Assembly (NCBI GenBank): GCA_033030425.1
Contig: JAUFSD010000001.1
Location: forward strand, 2,480,001 to 2,544,000
Direction: 5' to 3'
DNA length: 64,000 nt
Origin: Verpa conica
Taxonomy: Eukaryota; Ascomycota; Pezizomycetes; Pezizales; Morchellaceae
Below the pieces are notes generated by a model. The model had not been told where the DNA came from. It searched no databases and saw nothing but the letters and a program-made list of their open reading frames with translations. Within the stretch, counting starts at the first letter, position 1. The number at the start of each line of letters is the position of its first letter. Below are positions 49,002-60,786 of this stretch, one piece after another. The position numbers were made by a program, and so were the translations under genes.

Positions 49002-51011
49002 TTAAACATCCTCTTCGGAGTGCCCACAAGAAGCGCGACTAAACCCTGTTCCAAAAAGCCCACGTTTTGACTTTTCTTTCCCAAGATATCCTTCCGGGAT
49101 ACGACCACGCCTGGTTAATGGGGCCGAGGTCAAACTATTATTCATATAGTCCAATGACCGCGCTGAGATTGCAATTATGTGTGCGGCAGCCTTGTTAGAA
49201 TTTTATAGTGTTAGTCTCTGTAGTGTCCCCCTGTTCAAACTTTCGAGAGAGCTACCTTTGTGTTTTCGATCCATGCACCAACGTTACAGTTGGCGACGGT
49301 ATCGCCCGCAAGGTGGTAGTTAGGGTCGAGCTGAATCCCGGCAGTCCCTTCGATTTACAAATAAGCAAGCTGTTGGATGACTCCTGTTTAAAGTATTTGG
49401 ATAACTTACCACCAAAGAGAGTGACCTGTTCCTCGGTCTTGATCTCACTAGAACCAGTGTAGATATCACCAAATGGAATTCCTGCTTCGATAAAAGCAGA
49501 GTAGTCTGTTGACCCAAGACCAATTTCCATTTCGATATAGGGTTTCTTCACCTCGACTGTGAAGTAATCCTGGAACAATTTTTCTACTGCAGCTGAGCCT
49601 GGAGCGCCACCAGGGAGGGATTCACTTCCATCCCCATCTTTAACTCATTATTAGTGACTTCAAAATAATCAAACCTCTACTAGTAGAGTTTACCCACCTG
49701 TGACCCCGTAAACATAGTTTGGTGAAGCGATCATATCTAAACTATAGAAAAGTCAGTCAAATATCTAAACCCCTATAATTAGGTGTACTCATACTTAATG
49801 TAGAGTTTGATCTTTGAGTACTCCTCGGGGGTGAAAGTCTCGACGAAATAATTTGAACCCAGAAGCCCAAACCTAAATTAGGAATTAGTTACGATCCTCG
49901 GTAGTCGGCCTGAGGTTTTAAGCATTACTCCTCTGCAGACCACCAAGCGAATCTGATTGCGTTATTCCTATAAAAGAAGTGTTAGTAATCCCATATTCCC
50001 AATACCGAGGGATCTACAGATTCGTACACTTTAAAATTGCTTAATTCCTTCATAACTTCCAGAAGTGCCAATGTCCCAGACCCGTCATCGTTGATGCCCG
50101 GGCCTTCTGGGACACTATCAGTGTGCGCTCCGATCATGACCACGTTATTTGGGTCTCCGTCTCTGGTTTGAGCAATAACGTTATGAGTAAGCCTCTCCTC
50201 TACCAGGTACTGAAGATCCAACGTAGCCGTCTGAGTTTTATTGTTGGCCAGTCCCGAGAGAATATTTGCGCCAGCGATGCTACTAATCCCAGCTGTCGGA
50301 ACAAGCTCTGGACCTGGTGTTAGCCTTGAAGTAGCTGGCGTCTCAGCTGTATTGATGATCAGAACTGCTGAAGCACCAGCGGCGTATGCGAGTGCAACTT
50401 TTTCGGTAAAGCTACAAGTGCCTCTGGTCACAACGGCAATCTTTCCAACTACCGAAGATGTCGCAAAGTCGGCCTAACAGAAAGTAACTCGATTAAAATG
50501 TTTGGAGGACAGACTTAGAGGGGAATATCTCTTCTTACAGCTGAGCACCCCAAGTTTGAAACTGCCGCAAGTTCCCCTGTAATAACTCCAGCTGTCGAAG
50601 GCGAGCCTCTAAAACTCCCAAGCTCCAACTCTACACCGTCCAAAGTTCCCGCGATGCTAATAGTAGCGGTGTACGTTTCTGTAAATGGCTGCTTATAAAC
50701 ATCGTAGCCGTACTTGATTGCCTCCTCATACAAGTATTCCACAGTCTGTTTATGTGCTAGAAAGAACCGTTATACGTTACCAAATATGCAATATTTATTA
50801 TTAACAGCGCCTATAACATACCAGTACCGCCAAATCCACGATTCCTCTCCGGAGTAGCATAAGCCCATGACTGGAGTATATTTGCGCCCTCTAATAGCTT
50901 TGATCTGTAGAGCACCCGACGAAGCTTATTAGACTCAACTAAATCTTTCCCAAGCGTAATATCCGAGAATGCCGCTGCCAGGAGAATAACTACTGAAAGA
51001 AAGCTCTTCAT
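49002..51011 (-). CDS. Secreted M28 zinc aminopeptidase with PA domain (copy 2, intron-rich)
   Basis: Paralogue of the gene at 23267-24818, with the same predicted extracellular aminopeptidase role. Nine exons: 50822-51011, 50539-50756, 50028-50473, 49929-49967 (39 nt), 49795-49872, 49698-49741 (44 nt), 49410-49637, 49256-49347 and 49002-49190; all introns are 53-66 nt except a 60-nt group, and the frame is kept for 507 residues. It has a signal peptide (MKSFLSVVILLAAAFSDITLG), a PA domain (KIAVVTRGTCSFTEKVALAYAAG) and the metal motifs GAHTDSV, GINDDGSG, WWSAEEFGLLGS, INLDMIASPN and NYHLAGDTV. The last His motif reads HLAGD instead of HAPGD; the ligand itself is kept. The intron after NLGCSA matches the only intron of copy 1 in position and phase. 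TATATAAT lies at 51086-51093. Confidence 0.93.
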
Positions 51012-52150
51012 GGTAGCTTCTATTGAGAACACAAACTCAATGAGACAAATTTTGTGGGGATATGTACGTACCTCGAGAGGCTTTTATTATATACTTTTTG
51101 TGGCCGGCATAATCATCTTAGAAGCTCTTTCCTGAATAGTTTATTAAAAATAACTACTCTCCGTATTAGTTGTGCTTATCCTTATACCCCTGATACAACC
51201 TAATCTGCCTACTGTGGATTCCAAGCCTTTGCTGAACCCGGGGTATAAAGCTTTGTAGCGGGGGTTTTCGAAGTCCCTACATGATGATCAGTGCTTTAGG
51301 GCTACATAGACGAGAGGAATACCATGCGCGTTTATACAACTAACCCGAAAGCTCTTCGTTCCAAATACTAGTTATTTGTTTCTTGGAGAAATTGAAGAAC
51401 CCAAGACTAGATAGCGGATCAGGGCTAGATTCATGGGCTAGGGCACGGTACCAAAAGGGCAGCTTCTTAGATTACGGGCCCCGCCGGCTGCATGATATGC
51501 ATGATATAAACCCATGTCCTTATCTAGACAGAGAACCTCGGCCCGTTAATTAGAGTGCTGCTATTCCCTAGGGCGAATCGGTTCTCGTAATTACCCCAGA
51601 GATAAGGTTTTTTAAAAAAATAAACAAAGGTGATCGTTCGCCAATGTTTGCGATAACAAGCTTAACCGCGCCTGCAGCGAGAAATCACTCCAACCTTCCA
51701 GAACATCACGTGACTACTTGTAAATTAACAAATACTATACATAAATATATATATTCAAGGAGAGTCTGCACTAGAGTCATACCCAGTTAGATCGGTAATG
51801 ATTTTTTCCCCCGTAGTATCGTAATTATTCCAAAAACCCGGAGTTCGAAATCTAAGGCGAGATTTAGACCTGCTGGGATTTATAGACATGTTATATCACT
51901 CGCGACGGTAACAACACAAAATTGGCTAAAGGCTAAACCCTATATGCCACTGGTCACGAAGATGGTTTTCAAGGTTTTAAAAAACTAAATTTCTAAGATT
52001 TCAAACAAAGTATCATGCTGTGCCAGCAACAAAGGAGTGTAATATAGGAAAAAAAAGACTTTTTTGAGCAGACGAATCTAGCCCTTGATATGCACACTAG
52101 GCCTATATCTCAGCCCTCCAAAGGAGAAGATATGGAATAGTAGAAGCCCT
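51012..52150. other. Intergenic region
   Basis: Contains the promoter of M28 copy 2 and the 3' side of the pectate lyase gene. I see no further gene. Confidence 0.55.
51086..51093 (-). promoter_or_regulatory. TATA box of M28 copy 2
   Basis: Minus-strand TATATAAT lies 75-82 nt upstream of the ATG, a spacing close to that in copy 1. Confidence 0.55.
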
Positions 52151-53143
52151 CTAGCAAGTGGCCTTGTTCCCGCCACCGTCGATGCAAGTAACACCGTCGA
52201 ATCCAGTGCTGAGTTTCTCGCTCTCGCAGCTACCTTGGGCCTTGTCGCATCCCTCATAGACTTGGCACATCTTGGCTGGGGTAGCACCACAGGTATTTTT
52301 GATAGTGACAGTATCTTAGGTGAGAACAAAATTAGTAAAAAGGCCCCGAACGCTTTAGTAGTATTTAGGGAACAAACCTCCATAGTTAGAATTGGCACCT
52401 CCAATGACTGTTCCACCAGTAGCGACTACACCATTAGCGATGAGGTGGCGGGGGCCTCCATTGCCACTGCAGTTTCCACAGCTATATAATTGCCTTAGTA
52501 TATTCCATTGGAAGAATTTTAGACGATAAAACCATACCTTCTCCACAATTTTCCGAAATCGGAAACGAAGAAATCTGTGACCACGACGGTACCCTTTCCG
52601 TTCATTTGGATAACTAAAGTATCGTCAGATTAAGAACTAGCAATTATAATACGGGCAGTTTTTCTTTCTTGACATACCTTTGTCTGAGGCACCCTTAGCA
52701 CCACCACCAGTAACATACGATGTACCGGATGATTGCAGGATTGTCAAGGCATCCTCGCAAACATCTTCCCACCAGACATTCTATTTACGAAACCTGGGTG
52801 AGCGGGATATACAGAAGGTAAGTAGAGAACGATTTCATACCTGAATAGTGCATGGCCCATTGCAGTGTACCCCTTCATATTGGTCGGCTCCAATAATAGC
52901 GTTCTTCAGAGTAGCACCGCTCTCAAGGATGAAAACGGCACCTGAGGAACCACCATCGGCCTCTGAGCAGGGGCTGAGTCCACGCCCGAAACGCTTCATT
53001 CCACCATCATAGGTACCGGTGATCGACATAGGTGATGAGAGGGTGGTCGAAGATGCTGCGGTGGGAAAGGTAGTTGTTGCTGCACCAGCAACGAGGGGAA
53101 TGATAGACCCAGCAACAATCGCGGAGACGGCAAGAAGCTGCAT
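52151..53143 (-). CDS. Secreted pectate lyase, family PL3
   Basis: Cleaves de-esterified homogalacturonan by calcium-dependent beta-elimination outside the cell. Five exons (52841-53143, 52678-52780, 52538-52613, 52378-52481, 52151-52314; introns 56-64 nt) give 249 residues, the usual PL3 size. The signal peptide is [21 protein letters not shown]. Family signature segments run in order: [82 protein letters not shown] and [15 protein letters not shown]. Many cysteines indicate disulfides. The tail ([17 protein letters not shown]) replaces the common short basic end. A possible TATA (ATATAAAG, minus strand at 53296-53303) lies ~155 nt upstream. With the M28 genes it suggests a plant-litter or plant-associated habit. 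Confidence 0.94.
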
Positions 53144-54463
53144 GATGAGTTTTTTGTTTAGGAAGAAGGAGTGAAAGTTTTTGTTTTTTTCCTGAGGAAT
53201 TCAAAGAGAGAATGTGGTGGTGACTGGTGATTGCTGTCTGAGAAGTGTGCTGGAGAGGATGTAGAAAAGAATACTGATGGGGGGCGTGAAGTTATCTTTA
53301 TATCTGTTTCTCAAGCTCAGAGCTTCTACATAAATTACTTGATGTAGGGAACATATGTCTACAAGATCAATAACAAACAGATATCAATGTACTCTACCCT
53401 TGAAACAAGGTAATGGTCAACAACATGTACGGCTAAAGTTCCCCTCTAAAGCATCTCAGTGCCATATAACAAAAGTCACATATGGATATCCGCCACGGTT
53501 CCCCGAGAAATGCCAATAAAATGACAATAAATTAAGCTCAAAGTCCCCGAAATGCAGTTGAGAATTAAGGGCTAGCTTCTTTTTTGACAGGAGTCTTGTC
53601 CGCATTCGACCACACTCTCACTCGGTTTTCAGCCCGGCTGGGCCTGAAACGGTTGGTGCCGGTAGACGAACCCCGCCTCCCCGGGCTTACAACGGTCTGT
53701 ACCAAATAAAGTCACGTACCAAGGATTACTTCGGCGTCTGCCCAGAACGTACTTCCCCACAATTTATTTTCTCGGAATTTCAGGGTGGAAGCAAGTGGCC
53801 TGTGTGGTTGGTTGGGTAGACGACACTTATGCAGACCCTTCCCCGACTATACCCAACAGGAGGGTTCATCAATGCTGAACATAGTAGGGAGTCCACGTAT
53901 TATTCTTGGCGCCAAGTACAATTGAAACTCGACCCGGAACGCAATCGTGGTGAGCCGTCTGATGGCCCAAAATAAGCTCTCAGTCGGCTTTTTCCAGACC
54001 TCTATTCTCGGGGGGAAAAGACCCGGGGCATCCAGAGCAGCTTACTTCACGGTTTGCAAATCCCTAGACTTAGCGGTGCGACGTCACCACCGGAGCATCC
54101 CCGCTGCCAAGCTAATTAATTACACTCGAATAGAGTGAAGTCCCTTTTACAGGTGTTCTGAGAAAAAAGAGTGTACAGCAGCTTGATTACTACATACATG
54201 GTCTGGCCTGATCTGGTCAGGAGCTGTCAACAACATCATACGAGAGCGATAAACTGTTTACGCAACCTAAGTCCCCTTCATGGCCCTCAAAGGTTTTCAA
54301 ACTCATATACACCATTATATCTAGGGAGCATACAGAGTCCAGTACCTGACAGTAATTAAGGGTTGGCATACGATCGCAGATCAGTACTTGTATGAGCTTA
54401 AATCCAAACATGGCAAGGGGCGAGATGTTCTAGTTCCACAGAGTCATGCACGGAAAAAGTGCC
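53144..54463. other. Intergenic region upstream of the pectate lyase gene
   Basis: Promoter side of the PL3 gene and then unremarkable sequence; the 53947-54138 frame matches nothing I know. Confidence 0.5.
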
Positions 54464-54590
54464 TACTCGTAATTTCAAGACACCCCTAGAAATTCCTGCT
54501 ATTGCATACCATACAAAAGCACCCCAGACCCATGATTTTGTATGGTATGCAATAGCAGGCAACTCCGGAAATGTCTTGCAGTCACGAGTA
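54464..54590. repeat. 127-bp near-palindromic element
   Basis: A perfect 24-bp inverted repeat (54495-54518 against 54536-54559, beginning CCTGCTATTGCATACC) surrounds a 17-nt centre. Outer arms TACTCGT..TTCAAGACA and TGTCTTGCAGTCACGAGTA also pair imperfectly. Its size and build match the element at 10580-10703, and both contain ACCATACAAA. Confidence 0.75.
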
Positions 54591-55245
54591 CTGGCTTGCT
54601 GCTAATGACTGAGAGACGCAACTGCCCCCACCTTACAGCATCAGAGGAATATGACAGGTCAAAGGTTAGACCTCCGGTGAATAAAGCTCCGAGATCGGGT
54701 TCTAATCCATATTAACTCTATAATCTACTTCGTGACGATTCTGGAGTCGGGCGGATGTTACAGCATGTAGACTACAGCTAGCGGAGATCACCCTACGCTA
54801 CACAAAACATACTCAACAATAGACCGAGAGCCGAATAAATGTTGGTTTGTGCTATATTTCAGCTCTTGTTGGGAAAGTCTGCCTTATCTAGGTGTTTGGA
54901 GGTTTTAACGGTTTACCCATTGCATTGCATGAGCCAAAATGCAAACTACAATTTTGCCCTAGATTCAAGACTCCCTTGTCGAATATATGCATATTTTCGC
55001 TTTTGGGTGGAAATTAGGGGCAATTAGGGCATGGGCCTGCGCGTGTCTTCGAGAGGCCTTCCTTTGATCGGTATTCGGAGAACAGGTGCGTTATCGGGAA
55101 TGAGTACTTGAAAGAACACCGAGACCGTGCGCAACTACAAGGAGTGTCCCGGGGATGAGATACCCGGTACCTGCAGAATTATAGCACTATAGCAAGCTAT
55201 CTTATATCTGCCTACGTATACATGCCCCGTCGGAGAATACAAATC

Positions 55246-55382
55246 TACGATGTGGTTCCTAGCTATAATACTCTGCCCCCCCCCTTAAGTTTCCGGGGAC
55301 AAACCCGTATACTGATATACGACGTAGTTCCTAGCTAAATGTATAATACTCTTCTTCTAAGTGTCCGGGGATAAATCCGTAT
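55246..55382. repeat. Diverged 65-bp tandem duplication
   Basis: Copies at 55246-55310 and 55318-55382 share TACGAYGTRGTTCCTAGCTA, then TATAATACTC and TCCGGGGAYAAAYCCGTAT. Many differences are C/T or G/A, plus a small length change around a C9 run. Confidence 0.8.
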
Positions 55383-55822
55383 GCCAAGGAGCCGGTAGTT
55401 ACATGCGTTTCAACTAATGCTAGGGAATCACTCATGGGTTCTCACTCGGAAAGATTATACGGTTTGCTACGGGAATAGACCCATAGTGTAGGTAGACGTA
55501 CGTATGCTTTTTATGAATACCTACCGGTGAAGTAAATTGGAGAAGCTGCGAAAGGCTGAAGAAATGTACCATGGCTTCCGCGTGTGGGAATGGGTAAAGT
55601 TTAACTTGAGAGAGTAGAGCACATGGATGTATCGCCTAGAGTACCTTCGAGACTCAAAATCGAGGAATCATCACCTTCGCAGAGAAATAGTTCACACAGA
55701 TAGCAGACAGAGATCTAGAGACTTAAAGGTATCTCTACTTGAAAATAAGAAAGACGGCTCGTTTTTTTAGTGGTGTGGTTTAATCTGGGTGCATACCCCA
55801 GCGAATCCTTAGCTTCTATATA

Positions 55823-55992
55823 CAGTCACACATTGCTATAAGAAAAAACTTGCTGTAAGAAACGTTTTCTAGATCCATCTGGATTTTTCCACACCAAAAT
55901 TACCCTTGCTATAAGGGATACCCCGGAAAACGTTCTATAAGAAACAAGATCGGCTGAATACTTGGCGTTTCTTATAGCGAGGTGCAGCTCTG
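55823..55992. mobile_element. 170-bp TA-flanked miniature element (pogo/Fot-like ends)
   Basis: The left end CAGTCACACATTGCTATAAG and the complement of the right end CAGAGCTGCACCTCGCTATA are inverted repeats running on into AGAAA, and both sides abut TA (55821-55822 and 55993-55994). Inside are further TGCTATAAG and GTTCTATAAGAAAC units. CAG ends plus subterminal CGCTATAA are what I know from pogo/Fot/Tigger-type Tc1-mariner elements. There is no transposase, so it is non-autonomous. Confidence 0.7.
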
Positions 55993-56320
55993 TATATGTA
56001 TACGTACGTAGTGATATAAGATGGCCCGAATTCTTGTCTTGGAAAGTTACATGAAATACTTAATAGGAGATTGAGGTATTTTCAAGAGGGGTGAGATCTA
56101 CACAGAGCACAGTATCAAATCTACTATAGGGGTTATAACCAGGGAGGAAATGTCCTACAATAAACCTGAAAATGCATAAAGGACTGCGGGGGTCAGGTAA
56201 TAATCATAGAGATTTAACCATCTAAAGTCTAAGTAGCTAATTACGATATACATAGAGTTCATCTTCCCTTATAGCCCCATAATACCATAAAATCTCACCT
56301 AACGAACCCAGTTCTCAGGC

Positions 56321-57536
56321 TTATTTTACTGGAAGTCTGAGCATACTGGAAAGGTCCGGAAGAGTACCCGACCCGTATTCCTCCTTAATGTCCCCTATAA
56401 TCGTCTCCGCAATAGGCTTCTCAGTAGCCTTCCACCCCAACGCTCTCGCTCTGCTCGCAGTTGCTCTTGCACTCGATCCGTATACCAATGGATAGAATGG
56501 ATGCAACTGTGACACCGTTTCTAGCGACCAAGTTTCCACTTTATCACTCTCAATCTTCCCAACCTCTGCTAAAGCCTTTGCTACTAAAGCAACGTGATCT
56601 CCAATTGATATTTCATCCTCAGCAACGCCAAAGTAGTATCCTTCTGCGCCCCATTGTGCGGTGCCTCCGTTCGGTTTGAGAGCTTCCCCAAGAAGGAGAA
56701 GATAAAGCCGAGCCAGATCTTTCACGTGAACTGCGGACATTGCAGAGACACCAGAACCGACTTTAAAGACATGACCGGTTGAGAGGATGGTGTTGGGAAC
56801 GAGGGCAACAGTGTAGATACGATCAGGGCCAGTTCCACGGCCGTGAACTTTTCCAGGAGAAATTAGGGCGGTGCGAACTGAAGGAGGTGCGGCGAGGAGG
56901 ATCTTTGGAATATTAGTCACTAAACCTTTTTTTTATATACAGAATAAAAATATTGTGGATGGGGTTGTACCTTCTCGGCAGGTCTGTGGATTTTTTCATC
57001 GGGAAGTGAACTCAAGGCCTCAAGGTCTTTGATATCATCCCATACTTTCTCGTTCAGGATACTGCCGTTTGGCTCATCGAAAAGAACACCGACCCCACTG
57101 GTGTGAATTAGATATCCACCTCCACGCTTCTCAATGCCGCGGATGATGGCGCTTAGGGAGCTTGTATGATCGCAGTTCGCAGTGTCTATAGCAATTAAAG
57201 GCAATTAGAGTAGCTCACACAATGTTGTTAAAATAAAAGAGCTACCCACTGATTACAACATCGGCAATTTCAGACTGGGCTTCTAGAAGCTCTGCGGATT
57301 CAAGGTTTCCGATCACGGTAGTGACGCTCGGAAAGGCTGCAGTAACTTTCGAGGCCTTTTGAGAATCTCGGACGAGAGCAGTGATTTCAAAAGATGGGTA
57401 GGCAGCAACTATTTGCTGAAGGATTGTTCCGCCAATGAATCCGGTCGCTCCAGTACTTTTAAGTTAATTTAATCAGTGATAGTCCATATATAATCCAATA
57501 TATTGGTACATTGACTTACATGAATATTTTAGTCAT
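56321..57536 (-). CDS. Extended Rossmann-fold NAD(P)-dependent reductase/epimerase-like protein
   Basis: Atypical short-chain dehydrogenase of the NAD-dependent epimerase/NmrA-like kind. Four exons (57520-57536, 57250-57455, 56971-57185, 56321-56902; introns 64, 64 and 68 nt) give 339 residues. The nucleotide-binding motif TGATGFIGG lies at residues 7-15, split by intron 1 after only 17 coding nt. Further landmarks are ALVRDSQKAS after the second strand (the Arg favours NADPH), GGGYLIHTSGVGV at the strand carrying the active-site Ser, and ISPGKVHGRGTGP. No YxxxK is obvious at the usual place, which fits atypical SDRs that bind nucleotide or act as sensors. It is cytosolic by lack of signals. 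Substrate unknown. Confidence 0.9.
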
Positions 57537-59145
57537 GGTTGGAATTTGGTAAGATTTGTATAATAGTGAAGATAGCTAGACAGTGAGATGATGAGTTGTG
57601 GTTATAAGAAATTATTCCTGAATATCTAGAGCTTATATGTGTTTCCATTTTTTATTTTCTTGAAGTTCAGAACGTGAATATACTACGGAATCCCGTGTGC
57701 TCCGGCAACGGCTAATCGTTTCTCCATCTCAGTCAGCATAATTACACCCGACTCCGCACAGCATAAGTGTCAACTAGGACCGGAACTCCTGCTATTTACT
57801 ACTTGTTTGTTTACCCGATTTCTCAGCAGACATAATATCTTTGCTAGATGGCGCAAACCGATACGGAGAAAGGTGTTGAGGCGGAAGCACCCTGCTCGGC
57901 CGAAAGCGAAGTATGAGATGTTTATGGGTTGGGCTGCTGGTTGCTACAGTAATCTGACTTGGAAAAGCCGATATGTCCGGAAAGTACGTTCGCTAGTTAA
58001 CGCGTTACTGAGTTTATCTCCGTCTATTATTCGGGTGCCTGTACTCTCTTACTGAATGCTATATCAAATAGAGATAGAGGTTTCACTTAGTGTATAGGTG
58101 AAAGCTAAAGTAACGATATATTGATGGACAGCAACAAGTCTCGCGCTCCTAGTCAGAGGAATAGAGAAATAACCGGCTCCAAGTTAAAACCCATTTCTTA
58201 AGGGTTCATACACACAGGTTAAGACCTTAGTACAACACTACAAGAGAGCGTTTATAACCTTGTCTTCACATTACCTTTTTCTTAGAACCCTCCCAATTGA
58301 TCATACCTTCCATGTTCATCTCCACCACTTCATGACCACCATATTAACCGTGTTATAACCTATCTTCGTCGGTCTCGTTACATTGTAGTTCAAGTCATGT
58401 ATTTATATACATGTAGAGTACTAGGAAGTGTTAGAGACTCCACCATAGCCTTGGCGCTAGACCTATCCCCGCAAGCGAGAGAACAGAAGAGGCGGGGAAA
58501 GATTAAATCACGTATTATCACTCGATAATACATAATTCTTCTAGGGAGACTTGCAGAATATAAATTTGGATGATACAGGTGAGAATAAAAAACTTACCGG
58601 GTCTTACAAAAGTAATCTAGTGCATCTAGCGGAAAATACTGATAACAATGAACTTTCCCTATCCCTATTTACACGATTGAGCCCTAGTATAACCTTATAA
58701 AGCTTTGAAGTTTAACTTTTAATGTCGGTTTTAGCAAAGTCCGGCCATAAAGTACATGTAGTTTCGCATTGTCCAGACGTATCAGACCAAATAGATCTTA
58801 TCTTCTCAGTATATCTAGTCTTTGGTGCGCTCTAGAAATTACTTGAAGTACACTAAATATATGTGTAGTTTTGGCTATCTTGCGATAGGTCCACTAAAAG
58901 ATGAAAACTCAAGATTGTAACATAAAAGCTTCTCGATAGACCGCCCGGATGCATGTACTTTCTTATTTAAAACCAGAGCTACCAATTAGGCGCATATATC
59001 CTACTATAACCCTAGCCCTCGGTGTTTTTGTCACCGATTACCGACGTAGTAAGCGGCTCGGCTAAACCCTACCTGGCACACCTAGAATAAATTCTAGACA
59101 TCAACTTTCTCAACACCACGTATTATTATAATATATCTCGAGAAT
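57537..59145. other. Divergent intergenic region
   Basis: 1.6 kb between the divergently transcribed reductase and flavocytochrome genes. An 82-codon frame at 57807-58055 has a basic N-terminal part but no recognisable motif. AT-rich sequence (59121-59136) precedes the flavocytochrome ATG. Confidence 0.55.
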
Positions 59146-60786
59146 ATGGACGCAAAAGAAGGTGAGTGGGCTTCTGCGCTCTTTAGATATATCCTCAACT
59201 GACCCAGAAAATAGTCGCGAAACATAACTCGAGAGAGTCCTGTTGGGTTGTTATCAATAATGTTGTCTACGATGTTACAGGTAGCTCTCACTCTCTCTTC
59301 AGATAGCTATTTCCTAGCTTCGTATATTAATCTGCAATTGAATGCCTCCAGATTTCTTAGACTCCCATCCCGGTGGTTCAAAAATCATCTTAAAGCTAGC
59401 GGGCAGAGACGCAACGTCTGAATACGACCCCATTCATCCCCCGGGTACCTTGGAAGAGAACCTCAAGCCCTCCCAAATCCTCGGTCCAATTGACCCATCT
59501 ACTCTCTCCTCCCTCCTTCCCACATCCTCGCCTCCTTCAGACAGAATTGCTGCACCTATCCCACCACTCGAAGAACAGCTCAACATCGACGACTTCGCCA
59601 TCAGCGCAGAAAAGATACTCGCGCCAAAATCATGGGCCTACTACTTCTCCGCCTCTGACGACCTTATTACGAAGCACCATAACAACACTGCATATAAACA
59701 GATTCTTCTCCGTCCGCGGATATTCAGAGACGTACGGGACGTGGATACTAGAGCAACAATATGCGGGTCCCCGAGCACTCTCCCGATCTTTGTATCTCCT
59801 GCTGCAATGGCACGGCTCGCACACCCCACCGGAGAAGCGGGGATAGCAGAAGCATGCGGAGCCCAAGGTGTGATTCAATGCGTCTCCAATAACGCCTCGC
59901 TCCGCCCCGAGCAAATAGTCTCTGCGAAAAAGAGCACAAACCAACCGCTATGGTTCCAGCTATATGTGCAGATCGAGCGCTCAAAGTCCGAAGCATTACT
60001 AAAGCGCATCAACAACCTCGGCTTCACGGCAATTGTACTAACACTCGATGCTCCCGCACCCGGGAAGCGGGAGGCTGACGAGAGAGTCAAGTTCCTCGGC
60101 GAAGCAACTTCTGGTACCTCGGGCGAGGGGTCGAAGGCCGCTTCCACAACGAAAAGCGAAGGTCTTGGTCGTGCGCTGTTTGCTGGGACTACTCCAAGTT
60201 TGACATGGGAGGACCTCAAGTGGCTTAGGTCGCAGACGCATCTTCCGATAATCCTCAAGGGTATCCAGACCCATGAGGATGCGTCAATTGCTGCGAGTAA
60301 GGAGTGTATAGACTTGGGTGTGAAGGGTATCATCCTTTCGAACCACGGTGGACGTGCAGCGGATACAGCCCCACCGCCGGTATATACCCTTTTGGAGATA
60401 CGGAAACATGTGCCTGAGGTGTTGAGGAGGTTAGAGGTTTATGTGGATGGTGGAATCCGAAGGGGGACGGATGTGGTGAAGGCGCTGTGTTTGGGTGCGA
60501 CGGCCGTAGGGATTGGTAGGCCGGCGCTGTATGGGCTGTCTGGGTATGGACCTGAGGGGGTTGAGAGGGTACTGACTATTCTGAGAGAGGAGGTGGAAAC
60601 TGCAATGAGGTTGCTGGGAGTTAATAAGATTGAAGAGTTGGGAATGCAGCATGTAAGTTCTCTTGCTGAGATTTCTAGAGGTTTCTTGCTAATAGGTTCT
60701 GGTGCGAATAGATTAATGCTAGGGCGCTTGAAGGGCTGATTTACAGTCCAGAAGAGGATCATCGGGTAATAAGAGCGAAGCTGTAG
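59146..60786 (+). CDS. Cytochrome b5-FMN 2-hydroxy-acid dehydrogenase (flavocytochrome b2-like)
   Basis: Fusion of a cytochrome b5 heme domain and an FMN-dependent alpha-hydroxy-acid dehydrogenase, as in yeast L-lactate dehydrogenase CYB2. Four exons (59146-59161, 59215-59280, 59352-60652, 60712-60786) give 485 residues. In the b5 part, VAKHNSRESCWVV and VYDVTDFLDSHPGG are visible; heme ligands are His33 and probably His56 (YDPIHPP). The FMN part has VSPAAMARLAHPTGE, LWFQLYVQ, ILKG (Lys330), LSNHGGR (His359, Arg362) and VYVDGGIRRGTDVVKALCLGA. There is no mitochondrial presequence: the b5 domain begins at residue 5. The spliced C-terminus is HRVIRAKL, and AKL is a PTS1-type tripeptide, so a peroxisomal site is possible. 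Unspliced, the last exon would end GRLKG. The substrate may be lactate, glycolate or another 2-hydroxy acid. Confidence 0.94.

Larger units (their letters stand above)
54591..56320. other. Repeat-bearing gene-free stretch
   Basis: No gene seen. It contains the 65-bp tandem duplication and the 170-bp inverted-repeat element listed separately. Confidence 0.55.

Noticed and set aside
49252..50431. Reading M28 copy 2 as a pseudogene because no single long frame covers it
   Set aside because: Eight GT-AG introns of normal size restore a continuous 507-residue protein with all ligands, so the gene is intact.
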